Assembly (NCBI GenBank): GCA_903884425.1 | Contig: CAISEP010000002.1 | Coordinates: 186,001-250,000 of the forward strand | Direction of reading: 5' to 3' | DNA length: 64,000 nt | DNA from: an uncultured Caulobacterales bacterium | GTDB lineage: Bacteria > Pseudomonadota > Alphaproteobacteria > Caulobacterales > Caulobacteraceae | Part shown: one piece after another, positions 11,809 to 20,570 of the stretch | Layout: the number at the start of each line of letters is the position of its first letter | Numbering within the stretch: position 1 is the stretch's first letter | Notes under the pieces: generated by a model | The model's database searches: none | Told to the model about the DNA's origin: nothing | What the model saw: the letters and a program-made list of their open reading frames with translations, nothing else | Position numbers and translations under genes: made by a program

Positions 11809-13110
11809 CTAGCGGATGCCCGGCACGTGCAGCCGCGCCTCCTCCGCCGCCCGGGCCCTGGCCGCCACGTCCCCGTACTTGGAGAACTCCATGCGGGCGA
11901 TGGTGCGGTTGTGCACCTCATCCGGGCCGTCGGCCAGGCGCAGGGTGCGGATGCCGGAATAGAGCTTGGCCAGACCGGGGTCGGAGGTGACCCCCGCGCC
12001 GCCGAAGGCCTGGATGGCGTCGTCGATGATCTTCAGGGCCATCTTCGGGGCGGCGACCTTGATCATGGCGATCTCCAGTCGGGCGGACTTGTTCCCGGCC
12101 CGGTCCATCATGTCCGCGGCCTTCAGGCACAGGAGACGGCACATCTCGATCTCCGTCCGGGCCTCGGCCACCCGCTGCTCCCACACGCTGTGCTCGGCGA
12201 TGATCTTGCCGAAGGCCTTCCGGCTGAGCAGCCGCTGGCACATCTTCTCCAGCGCCACCTCGGCGGCCCCGATGGTGCGCATGCAGTGGTGGATGCGCCC
12301 CGGTCCCAGACGGCCCTGGGCGATCTCGAAGCCCCGGCCCTCCCCCAGGATCAGGTTCTCCACCGGCACGCGGACGTCCTTCAGCAGCACCTCCGCATGG
12401 CCGTGGGGGGCATCGTCATAGCCGAACACGGGCAGCATCCGCTCCACGATCACGCCGGGCGCGTCCAGGGGCACCAGGATCTGGCTCTGCTGGCTGTAGG
12501 ACTTGGCGGCCGGATCGGTCTTGCCCATGACGATGGCCACCTTGCAGCGGGGATCGCCCACGCCGGACGACCACCACTTGCGGCCGTTGATCACGTAATG
12601 ATCCCCGTCCCGGACGATGGAGGTCTCGATATTGGTGGCATCGGAGGAGGCCACCGCCGGCTCCGTCATCAGGAAGGCCGAGCGGATCTCCCCGTTCATC
12701 AGGGGGCGCAGCCACTGCTCCTTCTGCTCAAGCGTGCCGTAGCGCATCAGCACTTCCATGTTGCCGGTGTCGGGGGCGGAGCAGTTGAACACCTCCGACG
12801 CGAAGCCCACCCGGCCCATGATCTCGGCGATGGTGGAATATTCGAGATTGGTCAGCTGCTCGCCTTCGAACCGGAAGGTGTCCTCGAGGTTCGGGTGACC
12901 GGAGTGGGGGGGCATGAACATGTTCCACAAGCCCGCGGCGCGGGCCTTGGCCTTCAGCTCCTCCACCACCTGGATCACCTTCCAGCGCTCCGCCCCCGGC
13001 ACGTTCATCTCCGCCTCGTAGCGGGGGACGGCGGGGTAGACGTGCTCGTCCATGAAGGCGGTGACGCGGTCGACCCACATCTTCTGGCTGGGCGTGTAGG
13101 TGAAATCCAT
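11809..13110 (-). CDS. Acyl-CoA dehydrogenase family protein
   Basis: An FAD flavoprotein of 433 aa that should desaturate an acyl-CoA at the alpha-beta position, passing electrons to ETF. N-terminal helical domain ([15 protein letters not shown]), middle beta domain with [14 protein letters not shown] and [13 protein letters not shown], and C-terminal domain with [11 protein letters not shown] and [13 protein letters not shown]. These last signatures fit the ACAD10/11-like branch. The ATG at 13110 has an AGGAGG ribosome site. Transcribed away from the GNAT gene. Confidence 0.9.
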   Translation of the reverse strand: MDFTYTPSQKMWVDRVTAFMDEHVYPAVPRYEAEMNVPGAERWKVIQVVEELKAKARAAGLWNMFMPPHSGHPNLEDTFRFEGEQLTNLEYSTIAEIMGRVGFASEVFNCSAPDTGNMEVLMRYGTLEQKEQWLRPLMNGEIRSAFLMTEPAVASSDATNIETSIVRDGDHYVINGRKWWSSGVGDPRCKVAIVMGKTDPAAKSYSQQSQILVPLDAPGVIVERMLPVFGYDDAPHGHAEVLLKDVRVPVENLILGEGRGFEIAQGRLGPGRIHHCMRTIGAAEVALEKMCQRLLSRKAFGKIIAEHSVWEQRVAEARTEIEMCRLLCLKAADMMDRAGNKSARLEIAMIKVAAPKMALKIIDDAIQAFGGAGVTSDPGLAKLYSGIRTLRLADGPDEVHNRTIARMEFSKYGDVAARARAAEEARLHVPGIR

Positions 13111-13256
13111 GGATCGATCCTCCTGATGACGGGTTCGGGCACGACATATCCCGTCATCGTGAAACCGGCCTTGCCCTGACGCAATGCGGACGTCGGGGAA
13201 GTGCGCGTCCGGCGGGGGCCTATCCCCACCCACCCGGTCGATGCTAGTCACTACGC

Positions 13257-13856
13257 ATGAGCCTGCGTCCGGACATGCTGCAAGGTCGATGGATCCGCCT
13301 GGAGCCCCTGGGTCCGGCGCATGACGCGGACCTGCGCGCCGCCTGCGACGCGGACCCGGCCATCTGGGACCTCTATCCGGTGAACATGAGCGGCCCCCAC
13401 TACGCCCCCTGGCGGAAGGGGCTGGCGCGGCGGGTCGCGGACGGGACGGCCATCGCCTATGCGATCCTGTACCAGGGGCACTGCGTCGGCGTCTCGACCT
13501 TCACCCTCGATGCGCCCAGCCGGCGGTGCGAGATCGGCAACACCTACCTCCATCCGAAGGTGCGGGGCGGGCCGGTGAACCCGGAAAGCAAGCTCCTGAT
13601 GCTCGGCCAGGCCTTCGCCGCGGGCATGAACGTTGTCCAGTTCCGGGTGGACGCCCTGAACCTGCGGTCACGGGCGGCGGTGTCCAAGCTCGGGGCCCAT
13701 CAGGACGGCATCCTGCGCCAGGATCGAATCACCTGGACCGGCCGGGTGCGGGACACGGTGATGTTTTCGATTCTCCGCGGGGAGTGGCCGGAGGTGAAGG
13801 CCCGCCTCGAGGCCCGTCTGGACGCCCTTCCCGCCCCCGGACCCCCGAATATTTGA
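13257..13856 (+). CDS. GNAT family N-acetyltransferase (RimJ/RimL-like)
   Basis: A 199-aa acetyltransferase. [17 protein letters not shown] at the N-terminus and [24 protein letters not shown] in the middle (the acetyl-CoA pyrophosphate-binding region) match RimJ/RimL-type GNATs; [24 protein letters not shown] is the C-terminal part. Substrate unknown. Divergent from the acyl-CoA dehydrogenase gene. Its stop codon lies inside a TTGACG palindrome. Confidence 0.87.
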   Translation: MSLRPDMLQGRWIRLEPLGPAHDADLRAACDADPAIWDLYPVNMSGPHYAPWRKGLARRVADGTAIAYAILYQGHCVGVSTFTLDAPSRRCEIGNTYLHPKVRGGPVNPESKLLMLGQAFAAGMNVVQFRVDALNLRSRAAVSKLGAHQDGILRQDRITWTGRVRDTVMFSILRGEWPEVKARLEARLDALPAPGPPNI

Positions 13857-13868
13857 CGACAGCGTCAA
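13853..13868. promoter_or_regulatory. TTGACG palindrome, copy 1
   Basis: TTGACG-ACAG-CGTCAA, a 6-bp dyad with 4-nt centre overlapping the GNAT stop codon. A near-identical copy is at 14113-14128. The paired sites suggest an operator for an unidentified regulator. Confidence 0.4.
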
Positions 13869-13985
13869 TAATCGACCCGTCAGCGTCGGTTTTTCGGGCC
13901 AGCTTGGCAGTTTCGTCAAATTCCCCCCCTGAATTTGTTGACTCTCCGGCGAATATGACGTTTCTTGTGACGGTGAGGACAACGA

Positions 13986-14066
13986 ATGCCTAGACGTTCG
14001 GCCCTCCGGCGTTTCGGGGAGGAAACGCCCATCATAATTGTCGAAAGACAGCCAAGCCCGCCGTGA
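13986..14066 (+). CDS. Putative 26-aa small protein or leader peptide
   Basis: A short frame starting MPRRSALRRFGEE and ending VERQPSPP, preceded by a good ribosome site (GGTGAGGA). Its stop codon overlaps the left arm and loop of an intrinsic terminator. The hydrophobic III stretch follows an Arg-rich N-terminus. Three readings fit: a real small protein, a leader peptide controlling the terminator, or a frame within a small RNA. I do not recognise it. No other coding potential is visible between the GNAT gene and the exported protein at 14270. Confidence 0.4.
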   Translation: MPRRSALRRFGEETPIIIVERQPSPP

Positions 14067-14087
14067 TTATCCCCCACGGCGGGTTTT
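14057..14087 (+). terminator. Intrinsic terminator after the small ORF
   Basis: CCCGCCGTG (14057-14065) pairs with CACGGCGGG (14075-14083) around a 9-nt loop and is followed by TTTT. This is a clean Rho-independent terminator, implying that a short transcript starts somewhere in 13870-13985. Confidence 0.75.
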
Positions 14088-14112
14088 GTGCGTCTGGGTC
14101 CCGGCACGGTTT

Positions 14113-14128
14113 TTGACGAAAGCGTCAA
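14113..14128. promoter_or_regulatory. TTGACG palindrome, copy 2
   Basis: TTGACG-AAAG-CGTCAA; with flanks it becomes TTTTGACG/CGTCAAAA, an 8-bp dyad. It lies 260 bp from copy 1, beyond the terminator and upstream of the exported protein gene. Confidence 0.4.
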
Positions 14129-14269
14129 AACACGTTTCGCCCCCTTCCCGAGACCGAGATGAGACCTGACAGCCGCGTTCAGGTCCGGTTCATCCACAGT
14201 TCCTTAAACCAAAACTCAAGTTGATACGCCGATCGCTATCCCGCGGTCGGAAGAGCTGGAGGACAAGCC

Positions 14270-14635
14270 ATGAAAAAGCTGATCGCCGGCGCGCTGACCG
14301 CGCTGACCCTCGCGACGACCCTGTCCGTTGGTGCCACTGCGGCCCAGGCGGACAGCTGGACCGGTCGCGGCTATTACCGAGGCGGCTATTACCACGGCCG
14401 CGGCCCGGGCGTGGCCGCCGTGGTCGGAGCCGGCATTCTCGGTGTCGCCGTCGGGGCCGCCATCGCCGGTCACGACCGCCACTATTATGACGGCCCGCCG
14501 CCGGTCTATTACCGCGCGCCGCCCCCGGCCTATTATTCCGGTCCCTACTATTACGGCTATGTGGACGATTGCCGGGTCCACTACCGCTGGGATCCCTACT
14601 GGCGCCGGTACGTGGAAGTGGAGCGCTGCTACTAG
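14270..14635 (+). CDS. Small exported Gly/Tyr-rich protein
   Basis: A 121-aa protein with a clear signal peptide (residues 1-27, MKKLIAGALTAL...AQA). The mature part alternates RGGYY/HGRG stretches, a short hydrophobic glycine-zipper-like segment (about 47-67, VAAVVGAGILGVAVGAAIAG) and Tyr/Pro-rich repeats (PPPVYY, PPPAYY). Two Cys near the end (DDCRVHYRW and the penultimate residue) may form a disulfide. A GGAGGA ribosome site precedes the ATG. Such proteins are common in alphaproteobacteria, probably periplasmic or membrane-associated; function unknown. Confidence 0.8.
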   Translation: MKKLIAGALTALTLATTLSVGATAAQADSWTGRGYYRGGYYHGRGPGVAAVVGAGILGVAVGAAIAGHDRHYYDGPPPVYYRAPPPAYYSGPYYYGYVDDCRVHYRWDPYWRRYVEVERCY

Positions 14636-14640
14636 CGCCT

Positions 14641-14811
14641 GCGTCCTTCGAGACGGGCCCTCCAGGCCCTCCTCAGGATGACGACCGAGATGGGCCCACC
14701 GGGCCTTCCTCAGGATGACGACTGGTGTGGCCGACCTGTCAGGTGGCAGGCTCGAAAACCCAAACCTTCGTCATGGTGAGGAGGCCCGGAACGGGCCGTC
14801 TCGAACCACGC
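14641..14811. repeat. Long imperfect inverted repeat (REP-type element)
   Basis: Arm 1 (14641-14684: CCTTCGAGACGG...CCTCAGGATGACGA) is the inverted, about 85% identical counterpart of arm 2 (14768-14811: TCGTCATGGTGAGG...CCGTCTCGAACC). A third, direct partial copy of the GGGCC...TCAGGATGACGA half lies at about 14694-14722. It fills the gap between the exported protein gene and ubiB and resembles dispersed intergenic repeats of Caulobacteraceae. Confidence 0.75.
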
Positions 14812-14818
14812 AACCCCC

Positions 14819-16363
14819 TCACCGCCGCATCAGGGCTAGCACCAGCGCGCCGGCCGCCAGGCCGATGGCAAAGCCGATGGCCGTCCAGGACGCCCCGCCC
14901 TGGGCGGGCACGACCGGCGGAACCGGGTCCGCCTCGATGCGTTCCGCGGCCCGCTCGAGCAGGCGCACGCCCCGCTCCGCCAGGCGCTGAAGCCGGGCCT
15001 GGGGGGCCAGTTCCCGGCGGATCCAGCGCTCCACCACCGGCCGGGCCGCCTCCCAAATGTCGCTGTCGGGATCGATGCGCCGGGCCACCCCCTCCACCGT
15101 CACCATGGTCTTCTGCAGCAGGACCAGCTCCGGGCGCAGGTGCATATCGAACAGGCCGGTGATCTCGAACAGCTGGCCGAGCAGGCGACCCATGGACACG
15201 TCCCGGGCGCGGCGGCCGAAGATCGGCTCCCCCACCGCCCGCAGGGCCTGGGCGAAGTCATCCACATTCTGCGTCCGCGGCACATAACCGGCGTCGAAAT
15301 GCACCTCGGCAATGCGCCGGTAGTCCCGCTGGATGAAGCCCCAAAGGATCTCCGCCAGGAAGCGCCGCTCGTTCGCGCCGATCCGGCCGACAATGCCGAA
15401 GTCCACGGCGGTGAGCCGCACCGGGGCCTCCACGAACAGGTTGCCCTCGTGCAGGTCGGCGTGGAACAGCCCGTGGTCCAGGGCCTGGGCCAGGAAGGCG
15501 CGGATCACGTGGGTGGCCAAAAGCGGCCGGTCGAGGCCCGGCAGGGCCAGGGCATCGGGGCTCGAAAGGGGCGTGCCCTGCGCCCATTCCAGGGTCAGCA
15601 CCCGCTTGGCCACCCCGTCCCACACCACGGCGGGGGCGGACATGAAGCTGTCCCGGGCCATGATCTCGCCCATCTCGCTGGCCGCCGCCGCCTCCAGCCG
15701 CAGGTCGAGCTCCAGGGCCATGGACCGGGTCACCGCGGCCACGAAGGCCTTCGGCTCCAGCCGCCGCACGGTGGGGCCGAGCCCCTCGGCCAGGGAGGCC
15801 GCCAGTTCCATGGCAGCGATGTCCCTTGCCACCCGGCGCTCCACCCCCGGCCGCAGCACCTTCACGGCGACCTTGCGCCCGTCCAGCAGCGTCGCCGCGT
15901 GGGCCTGGGCGAGGCTGGCCGCCCCCACCACCTCGCCGAACTCGGCGAACAGGGCGGTGACGGGCTTGCCCAGGCTGCGCTCCACCTCCGCCACGGCCAC
16001 GGCGCGGTCGAAGGGGGCCAGCTGATCCTTCAGATGGGCGAGATCCTGCGCCACCTCGTCGCCGAAGATGTCCGCGCGGGTGGACAACAGCTGCCCCAGC
16101 TTGATCGCCGCAGGGCCCAGCTGTTCGAAGGCGCGGGCCAGCCGCTCCCCGGGCCGGCCCCGTCGGGCCTGCGGTCCTGCCAGCAGCCGCAGCAGGCCCG
16201 CCGGACCCCGCGCCGCAGCGGGCAACAGGGGCGCAAATTCCCGCGGGATGAGGGCATCGTGCCTGGCCAGCACCCAGCCGGCCGCGATCAGCCGCCCGAC
16301 TGCGGGCAGGCGGCCGATTCCGTCCCCGCCGCTCACGCCCGCGCCCTCAGAGCGCCCATCCAT
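14819..16363 (-). CDS. ubiB: Ubiquinone biosynthesis accessory kinase-like ATPase UbiB
   Basis: A 514-aa atypical protein-kinase-like (ABC1/ADCK) ATPase needed for coenzyme Q synthesis. It shows the family's KLGQLLSTR motif, the Ala-rich loop [11 protein letters not shown] in place of a normal P-loop, HADLHEGN, and the metal-binding VDFGIVG. The last 25 residues form a hydrophobic membrane segment ([20 protein letters not shown]). The ATG at 16363 overlaps the ubiE stop by 17 nt, so the two are probably co-translated. Confidence 0.93.
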   Translation of the reverse strand: MDGRSEGAGVSGGDGIGRLPAVGRLIAAGWVLARHDALIPREFAPLLPAAARGPAGLLRLLAGPQARRGRPGERLARAFEQLGPAAIKLGQLLSTRADIFGDEVAQDLAHLKDQLAPFDRAVAVAEVERSLGKPVTALFAEFGEVVGAASLAQAHAATLLDGRKVAVKVLRPGVERRVARDIAAMELAASLAEGLGPTVRRLEPKAFVAAVTRSMALELDLRLEAAAASEMGEIMARDSFMSAPAVVWDGVAKRVLTLEWAQGTPLSSPDALALPGLDRPLLATHVIRAFLAQALDHGLFHADLHEGNLFVEAPVRLTAVDFGIVGRIGANERRFLAEILWGFIQRDYRRIAEVHFDAGYVPRTQNVDDFAQALRAVGEPIFGRRARDVSMGRLLGQLFEITGLFDMHLRPELVLLQKTMVTVEGVARRIDPDSDIWEAARPVVERWIRRELAPQARLQRLAERGVRLLERAAERIEADPVPPVVPAQGGASWTAIGFAIGLAAGALVLALMRR

Positions 16364-17105
16364 GGTGCAGGGCGGCCACGCCCGCGGACAGGTTGGTATA
16401 GCCCGCCCGGCGGAACCCGGCGGCGGTGATCATGTCGACGAAGGTCTGCTGGTCCGGGAAGCGGCGGATGCTCTCCACCAGGTACTGATAGCTGTCCCGG
16501 TCCCCGGCGACGGCCTGGCCCATGGCCGGGATCACCTTGAAGCTGTAGGCGTCATAGAGGCTGCGCAGCACATGCGACGGGGGCTGGGAGAATTCCAGGC
16601 AGAAGAAGCGCCCGCCCGGCTTCAGCACCCGGCGCGCCTCCCGCAGGGCCTTGCTGATGTCGGTGACATTGCGGATGCCGAAGCTGATCACATAGGCGTC
16701 GGCGCAGGCGTCCGGCAGGGGCAGGGCCTGGGCATCGCCCACCGCCCAGGCGATCTCGCGGCTCAAGCCCCGCTTGCGTCCCTCAGCCACCATCTCGGCA
16801 TTGTAGTCGACGATCAGGATCTCCGCGTCCGGGCCGCCCCGGCGCATCTTGGCGGCGCGGGCGAGCCTGGCCAGACGCTCGGCAATGTCGCCGGTGCCGC
16901 CTGCGCAGTCGATGATCCGCTCCCCCGGCTGGGGGTTCAGGCGCGCGGCGGCCATGTCCTTCCAGAGGCGGTGGACGCCGACGCTCATCACGTCGTTCAT
17001 CAGGTCATAGCGGCTGGCGACGCGGTCGAACACGCCGCGGACCAGGCCGGGCTTCTCGGCGGCGTCCACGTCACGGAAGCCGAAGGTGGCGGAGCTCTCT
17101 GTCAT
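16347..17105 (-). CDS. ubiE: Demethylubiquinone/demethylmenaquinone C-methyltransferase
   Basis: SAM-dependent C-methylation in ubiquinone synthesis. The protein is 252 aa. It has [19 protein letters not shown] (the UbiE signature), the SAM motif [15 protein letters not shown], and [15 protein letters not shown]. The ATG at 17105 is taken from the conserved MTES...FGFRDVD start; the open frame extends far upstream without similarity. It overlaps ubiB and follows the DUF167 gene by 62 bp. Confidence 0.95.
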   Translation of the reverse strand: MTESSATFGFRDVDAAEKPGLVRGVFDRVASRYDLMNDVMSVGVHRLWKDMAAARLNPQPGERIIDCAGGTGDIAERLARLARAAKMRRGGPDAEILIVDYNAEMVAEGRKRGLSREIAWAVGDAQALPLPDACADAYVISFGIRNVTDISKALREARRVLKPGGRFFCLEFSQPPSHVLRSLYDAYSFKVIPAMGQAVAGDRDSYQYLVESIRRFPDQQTFVDMITAAGFRRAGYTNLSAGVAALHHGWAL

Positions 17106-17167
17106 GCTGTCCGCCTTAGACCAAATCGGCGGCCATGGGTATCGCGGAGCCGCAATTTCGTGAGCGC

Positions 17168-17452
17168 TCAGTTGCCCGGCGGTCGGCCCAGCACGGCCTC
17201 GCAGGCGTCGGCCTCCAGACCGTCGATCTCCACCGCCTTCAGCCGGGACTGGCCCCCGCGAGCCACCCGCACCCGGGACACAGGGACGCCGAGGTGCCTC
17301 GCCAGCACGGTCTCCAGCGCCGCATTGGCCGCCCCCTCCACCGGTGCCGCGCGCACCCGCACCCGCAGGACCGGACGGCCGGAGGAGTCGGTCTCCCACC
17401 CGTCGATCCGGTCCGCCGCGGACCTCGGCGTGAGCTTGACGTGGAGGCGCAC
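17168..17452 (-). CDS. DUF167 (YggU-family) protein
   Basis: A 94-aa conserved protein of unknown function. The family core is visible: [31 protein letters not shown], and [20 protein letters not shown]. The start appears to be GTG at 17452, 15 bp after the yggT stop. The YggT-YggU pair is a common bacterial neighbourhood. Confidence 0.87.
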   Translation of the reverse strand: MRLHVKLTPRSAADRIDGWETDSSGRPVLRVRVRAAPVEGAANAALETVLARHLGVPVSRVRVARGGQSRLKAVEIDGLEADACEAVLGRPPGN

Positions 17453-17467
17453 CCGCCGCGCCGCCGC

Positions 17468-17773
17468 TCAGCCCAAAACGCTGTAGAGCAGGGGCGCTAT
17501 GGCATTGCGAAGCAGGATCTGCAGCGCCTGCAGCAGGATATAGAGAATGATCGGACTGATATCGATCCCGCCGAGGCTCGGTACGAACCGACGGATCGGT
17601 GCCAGAAGCGGTCGGGTTGCACTGTCGAGGGCACGCACGATCTGCCCGATGCGTGGATTGCGGACGTTCAGCACATCGAAAACCACGAGCCACGAGATCA
17701 CCGCATTGGCGAGCACGATGAAGATGATGAGGTTGATCACCGAATTGACGATGAACAGCAGTGCGTCGCTCAT
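17468..17773 (-). CDS. YggT family membrane protein
   Basis: A 101-aa integral membrane protein with two hydrophobic segments (about residues 5-28 and 72-95) and the conserved central region [37 protein letters not shown]. YggT proteins are implicated in envelope and osmotic functions, mechanism unclear. The ATG at 17773 is chosen because GGAGG sits 6 nt upstream; a GTG four codons earlier overlaps that site. Confidence 0.88.
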   Translation of the reverse strand: MSDALLFIVNSVINLIIFIVLANAVISWLVVFDVLNVRNPRIGQIVRALDSATRPLLAPIRRFVPSLGGIDISPIILYILLQALQILLRNAIAPLLYSVLG

Positions 17774-17888
17774 GAAGCCTCCCACCGCGAACGGTAACCC
17801 TCATCTAGCCCCGGCACCCCTGCACCCGCAACCCCGACGCCGCCGGCGGGCACCGGTATTCCATCCCGGCCCGAGGACAAACAAGCGC

Positions 17889-17918
17889 TTGACTTCACCG
17901 CCCCTCGCCCCGTATCAA
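17889..17918 (+). promoter_or_regulatory. Sigma70-type promoter of tRNA-Ala
   Basis: TTGACT (17889-17894) and TATCAA (17913-17918) separated by 18 bp, about 57 bp before the tRNA 5' end and correctly oriented. Confidence 0.5.
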
Positions 17919-17974
17919 CCGCCCTCTCGCCGGGGTAGGACCGCGCTGCGTCGCCGGTTCCGTCGTGACCTCTC

Positions 17975-18050
17975 GGGGCTGTAGCTCAGTTGGTAGAGCG
18001 CTTCGTTCGCAATGAAGAGGTCAGCGGTTCGATTCCGCTCAGCTCCACCA
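17975..18050 (+). tRNA. tRNA-Ala (anticodon CGC)
   Basis: A 76-nt cloverleaf. Acceptor GGGGCTG pairs with CAGCTCC (one G-T), D arm TAGCTCAGTTGGTAGAGC, anticodon stem CTTCG/TGAAG with loop TTCGCAA giving CGC (reads GCG, Ala), T arm GCGGTTCGATTCCGC, and an encoded CCA end. Confidence 0.95.
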
Positions 18051-18121
18051 TTTCCCCTTGAAATCAAGACCCTGGGTCGCCGCCCACCCCGCCGGGGGCG
18101 CGCCTGCCCCCGGCCGTCCGG

Positions 18122-18916
18122 TCACCGCGGCGGCATGCGGATCGCGCCGTCGAGGCGGATGCACTGGCCGTTGAAATAGCCGTTGCGCGCCAGTTCCAGC
18201 ACCAGGCTGCCGAATTCCGGCGGGTGGCCCAGGCGCTTGGGGAACGGAACCGAGGCGGACAGGCCCGCGAAGATGGCCGGGGCCCGGTCCTTCACCGCCA
18301 GCATGGGCGGCGTGGCGAAGATGCCCGGCAGGATCGCGTTCACCCGGATGCCCAGGTCCATCAGGTCCCGGGCCATGGGCAGAACCATGGAATTGACGGC
18401 CCCCTTGCCGCCCCCATAGGCGACCTGACCCACCTGCCCGTCCTGGGACGCGGCGGAGGAGGTGAGGATGATCACCCCCCGCTCCCCGTCCTCGTTCAGG
18501 GGGTCGGAATTGGCCATGCCCAGCGCCCCGTGGGAAGCGATCCGGTAGCTGGCGGTGAAGATGCCCTCGGCGGAGCGGGCGATCATCTCGGTGGGATTGC
18601 GCTTGTAGGCCCCGGTCTCCTTGTCGAAGGAGATGGTCTTGCCGCCGCCGGACACCACGGCGCAGTGGACGACGATGCGCTCCTGCCCGTGGGCGGCGCG
18701 GGCCTTGGCATAGCCCTCGACGACGCTCTCCTCCGAGGTGATGTCCACCTTGCAGAACACCCCGCCGATGGCGTCGGCCACGGCCTGGCCCCCGGCCTCG
18801 TTCACGTCGAATATGGCGACCCGGACCCCGGCGGCGGCCAGGGCCTCGGCGCTGGCGCGGCCCAGGCCGGATGCACCGCCGGTGACGACGGCGGCAAGGG
18901 TGTTGTCGATCTTCAT
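18122..18916 (-). CDS. Short-chain dehydrogenase/reductase (type 2 3-hydroxyacyl-CoA dehydrogenase-like)
   Basis: A 264-aa NAD(P)-dependent oxidoreductase. Cofactor motif TGGASGLG (residues 12-19), catalytic Ser in ILTSSAAS, and Tyr/Lys in AYGGGKG. Long insertions and the ending FNGQCIRLDGAIRMPPR resemble HSD17B10-like SDRs acting on 3-hydroxyacyl-CoA in fatty-acid or isoleucine breakdown. Stands alone between tRNA-Ala and the ars operon. Specific substrate is inferred only from overall shape. Confidence 0.85.
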   Translation of the reverse strand: MKIDNTLAAVVTGGASGLGRASAEALAAAGVRVAIFDVNEAGGQAVADAIGGVFCKVDITSEESVVEGYAKARAAHGQERIVVHCAVVSGGGKTISFDKETGAYKRNPTEMIARSAEGIFTASYRIASHGALGMANSDPLNEDGERGVIILTSSAASQDGQVGQVAYGGGKGAVNSMVLPMARDLMDLGIRVNAILPGIFATPPMLAVKDRAPAIFAGLSASVPFPKRLGHPPEFGSLVLELARNGYFNGQCIRLDGAIRMPPR

Positions 18917-19009
18917 GTCCGGCTCCCGGGTCTCGTGAAGACGGGATATTGCCGCCGTCCGACCGCCGAGCCTAGCCGTGACGTAACGGAACCAGGTGCG
19001 GACCCCCGC

Positions 19010-19423
19010 TCACAGGGGCACGACCTCGCCATCGTCCCGGGTGTAGTGGGTCGGCCGCCGGTCGAGGAGGTCCAGCACCGTCTCCGACGGGCGGCAGAGC
19101 TTCGCTCCCCTGGGGGTGACCACGATGGGCCGGTTCACCAGCACCGGATGGGCGACCATGGCCTCGAGGATCGCCGCCGGACCGACATCGGCGGACAGCA
19201 GGCCCAGCTCCGCCGCCGGGGTGCCCCGCTCCCGCAGGACATCCCGGGGCGTGGCCCCCATCGCCTGGAGGAGTGCCTCGAGCCCGGCCCGGGTCCAGCC
19301 GGTCTTCAGATAGTCCACCACCTGCGGCTCATGACCCGCCGCCCGCAGGATCGCCAGGGTGTTGCGGGAGGTCCCGCACCGGGGGTTGTGATAGATGGTG
19401 ATGGGAAAGGTCTCGTCGGTCAT
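19010..19423 (-). CDS. arsC: Arsenate reductase (glutaredoxin-dependent)
   Basis: Reduces arsenate to arsenite with glutaredoxin/GSH. The protein is 137 aa. The active-site Cys16 is in YHNPRCGTSRNTL; the family Arg-rich segment and NRPIVVTPRGAKLCRPSE follow. The ATG at 19423 overlaps the stop of the MIP channel gene (ATGA). Last gene of the three-gene arsenic operon. Confidence 0.94.
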   Translation of the reverse strand: MTDETFPITIYHNPRCGTSRNTLAILRAAGHEPQVVDYLKTGWTRAGLEALLQAMGATPRDVLRERGTPAAELGLLSADVGPAAILEAMVAHPVLVNRPIVVTPRGAKLCRPSETVLDLLDRRPTHYTRDDGEVVPL

Positions 19424-20139
19424 GCGGTGCGCTCCTCCTTCAACAGCCAGCCGAACAGCCAGACCGCAGCCAGGGTGCCTGCGACCTGCGCCGCCAGGAA
19501 CCCCGGCACCGACGCCGGGGCAATCCCGGCAAAGGTGTCGGACAGGCTGCGGGCCAGGGTCACGGCGGGATTGGCAAACGAGGTCGAGGCGGTGAACCAG
19601 TAGGCCGAGGTGATGTAGAGCCCCACGGCGACCGGAACAAAGTGCCGGTTGAACCGGATGCTGCCGAGGATCGTGGCCAGAAGCCCGAAGGTGGCGATGA
19701 ACTCCGACAGCATCTGGGCGGGTCCGTCGCGCAGCTTCGTCGACACCTGCAGGAGCGCCTCGCCGAACATGGCATGGGCGGCGATGACCCCGACCACCGC
19801 CCCGAGGGTCTGGACGAGGACGAACAGCCCGGCAACCCTCGGTCGGATCTCCCGCCTCAACAGGACGGCCAGGGTGACGGCGGGATTGAAGTGGGCGCCG
19901 GACAGGGGGCCCAGGATGGTGATCAGCACGACGAGAGCGGCCCCGGTCGAGAGCGTGTTGCCCAGCAAGGCGACGGCAGCATTCCCGCCGGCGAGCCGGT
20001 CGCCCATGATGCCGGAACCGATGATGACGGCCAGCAGAAGTGCCGTGCCCAGTCCCTCCGCCACCAGCTGACGGGCCAGGTCTGTGGGGACCGCCGCGGG
20101 TTGAGGGTCGGAAAGGGACGCGGACGCAGCCTCCGTCAT
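19420..20139 (-). CDS. MIP/aquaporin-family channel of the ars operon (AqpS-like)
   Basis: A 239-aa six-helix channel with two NPA motifs (GAHFNPAVT, NPA at 85-87; FANPAVT, NPA at 190-192). In an arsR-aqp-arsC order, the known precedent is AqpS of Sinorhizobium, which lets arsenite made by ArsC leave the cell down its gradient, replacing an ArsB/Acr3 pump. Its start overlaps the arsR stop and its stop overlaps arsC, so all three are coupled. Confidence 0.88.
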   Translation of the reverse strand: MTEAASASLSDPQPAAVPTDLARQLVAEGLGTALLLAVIIGSGIMGDRLAGGNAAVALLGNTLSTGAALVVLITILGPLSGAHFNPAVTLAVLLRREIRPRVAGLFVLVQTLGAVVGVIAAHAMFGEALLQVSTKLRDGPAQMLSEFIATFGLLATILGSIRFNRHFVPVAVGLYITSAYWFTASTSFANPAVTLARSLSDTFAGIAPASVPGFLAAQVAGTLAAVWLFGWLLKEERTA

Positions 20140-20510
20140 GCCTCCATCCCCGGAACCGCCGCCGGATCATCGGCACAACAGGCAGCGCGGGTGGCGAGGG
20201 AGATCAGGGGGCCACAGACGTCCGGCGATCCCTTGCAGCAGTCCTCCACCAGAAAGGCCAGCAGGTCCCGCATCCGGTCATAGCGGGCGGCATAGTAGAT
20301 GGCGCGCCCGTGACGCCGCCCCTCCACCAGACCGGCATGGCTCAGCACCGTGAGATTGGCGGACAGGGTGCTCGCCGGGGCGGCAACGGCCCTGGCAATC
20401 TCCCCGGCCTTCACGCCGCCGGGACCGGCCGCGACCAGATGGCGGAAGATGGCCAGCCGCCCCTCGTGCGCAAGGGCCGACAAGACGGGGATGGCGTCCT
20501 TGATTTCCAT
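20136..20510 (-). CDS. arsR: ArsR/SmtB-family metalloid-responsive repressor
   Basis: A 124-aa winged-helix repressor. LSALAHEGRLAIFRHL opens the domain, and the recognition helix includes PASTLSANLTVLSHAGLVEGRRHGRAIYY. The usual ELCVC metal box of E. coli ArsR is absent; instead there are C-terminal Cys groups, CCKGSPDVC and AACCADD, likely the arsenite site, as in other relocated-site ArsR proteins. A TTCGA dyad lies directly upstream. First gene of the operon. Confidence 0.92.
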   Translation of the reverse strand: MEIKDAIPVLSALAHEGRLAIFRHLVAAGPGGVKAGEIARAVAAPASTLSANLTVLSHAGLVEGRRHGRAIYYAARYDRMRDLLAFLVEDCCKGSPDVCGPLISLATRAACCADDPAAVPGMEA

Positions 20511-20512
20511 AA

Positions 20513-20536
20513 TTCGACAATAACGGAAATATCGAA
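20513..20536 (-). promoter_or_regulatory. Candidate ArsR operator
   Basis: TTCGA (20513-20517) and TCGAA (20532-20536) form an inverted repeat separated by 14 nt, starting 3 bp from the arsR start codon in a short AT-rich region. The spacing suits an ArsR dimer. Confidence 0.45.
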
Positions 20537-20570
20537 AAATGGAAGGGCCAACGGCCCCGGGATGGGCAGC

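Larger units (their letters stand above)
13857..14269. other. 413-bp interval with a likely short transcript
   Basis: Contains two TTGACG palindromes, a half-site-like TTTCGTCAAATT near 13911, a TTGACT hexamer at about 13938, the 26-aa frame and its terminator. The part after 14130 is the presumed promoter region of the exported protein at 14270. Confidence 0.5.

Noticed and set aside
17975-18050. tRNA-Ala considered as an integration site
   Set aside because: No duplicated tRNA 3' end and no integrase gene nearby; the flanking genes look native.
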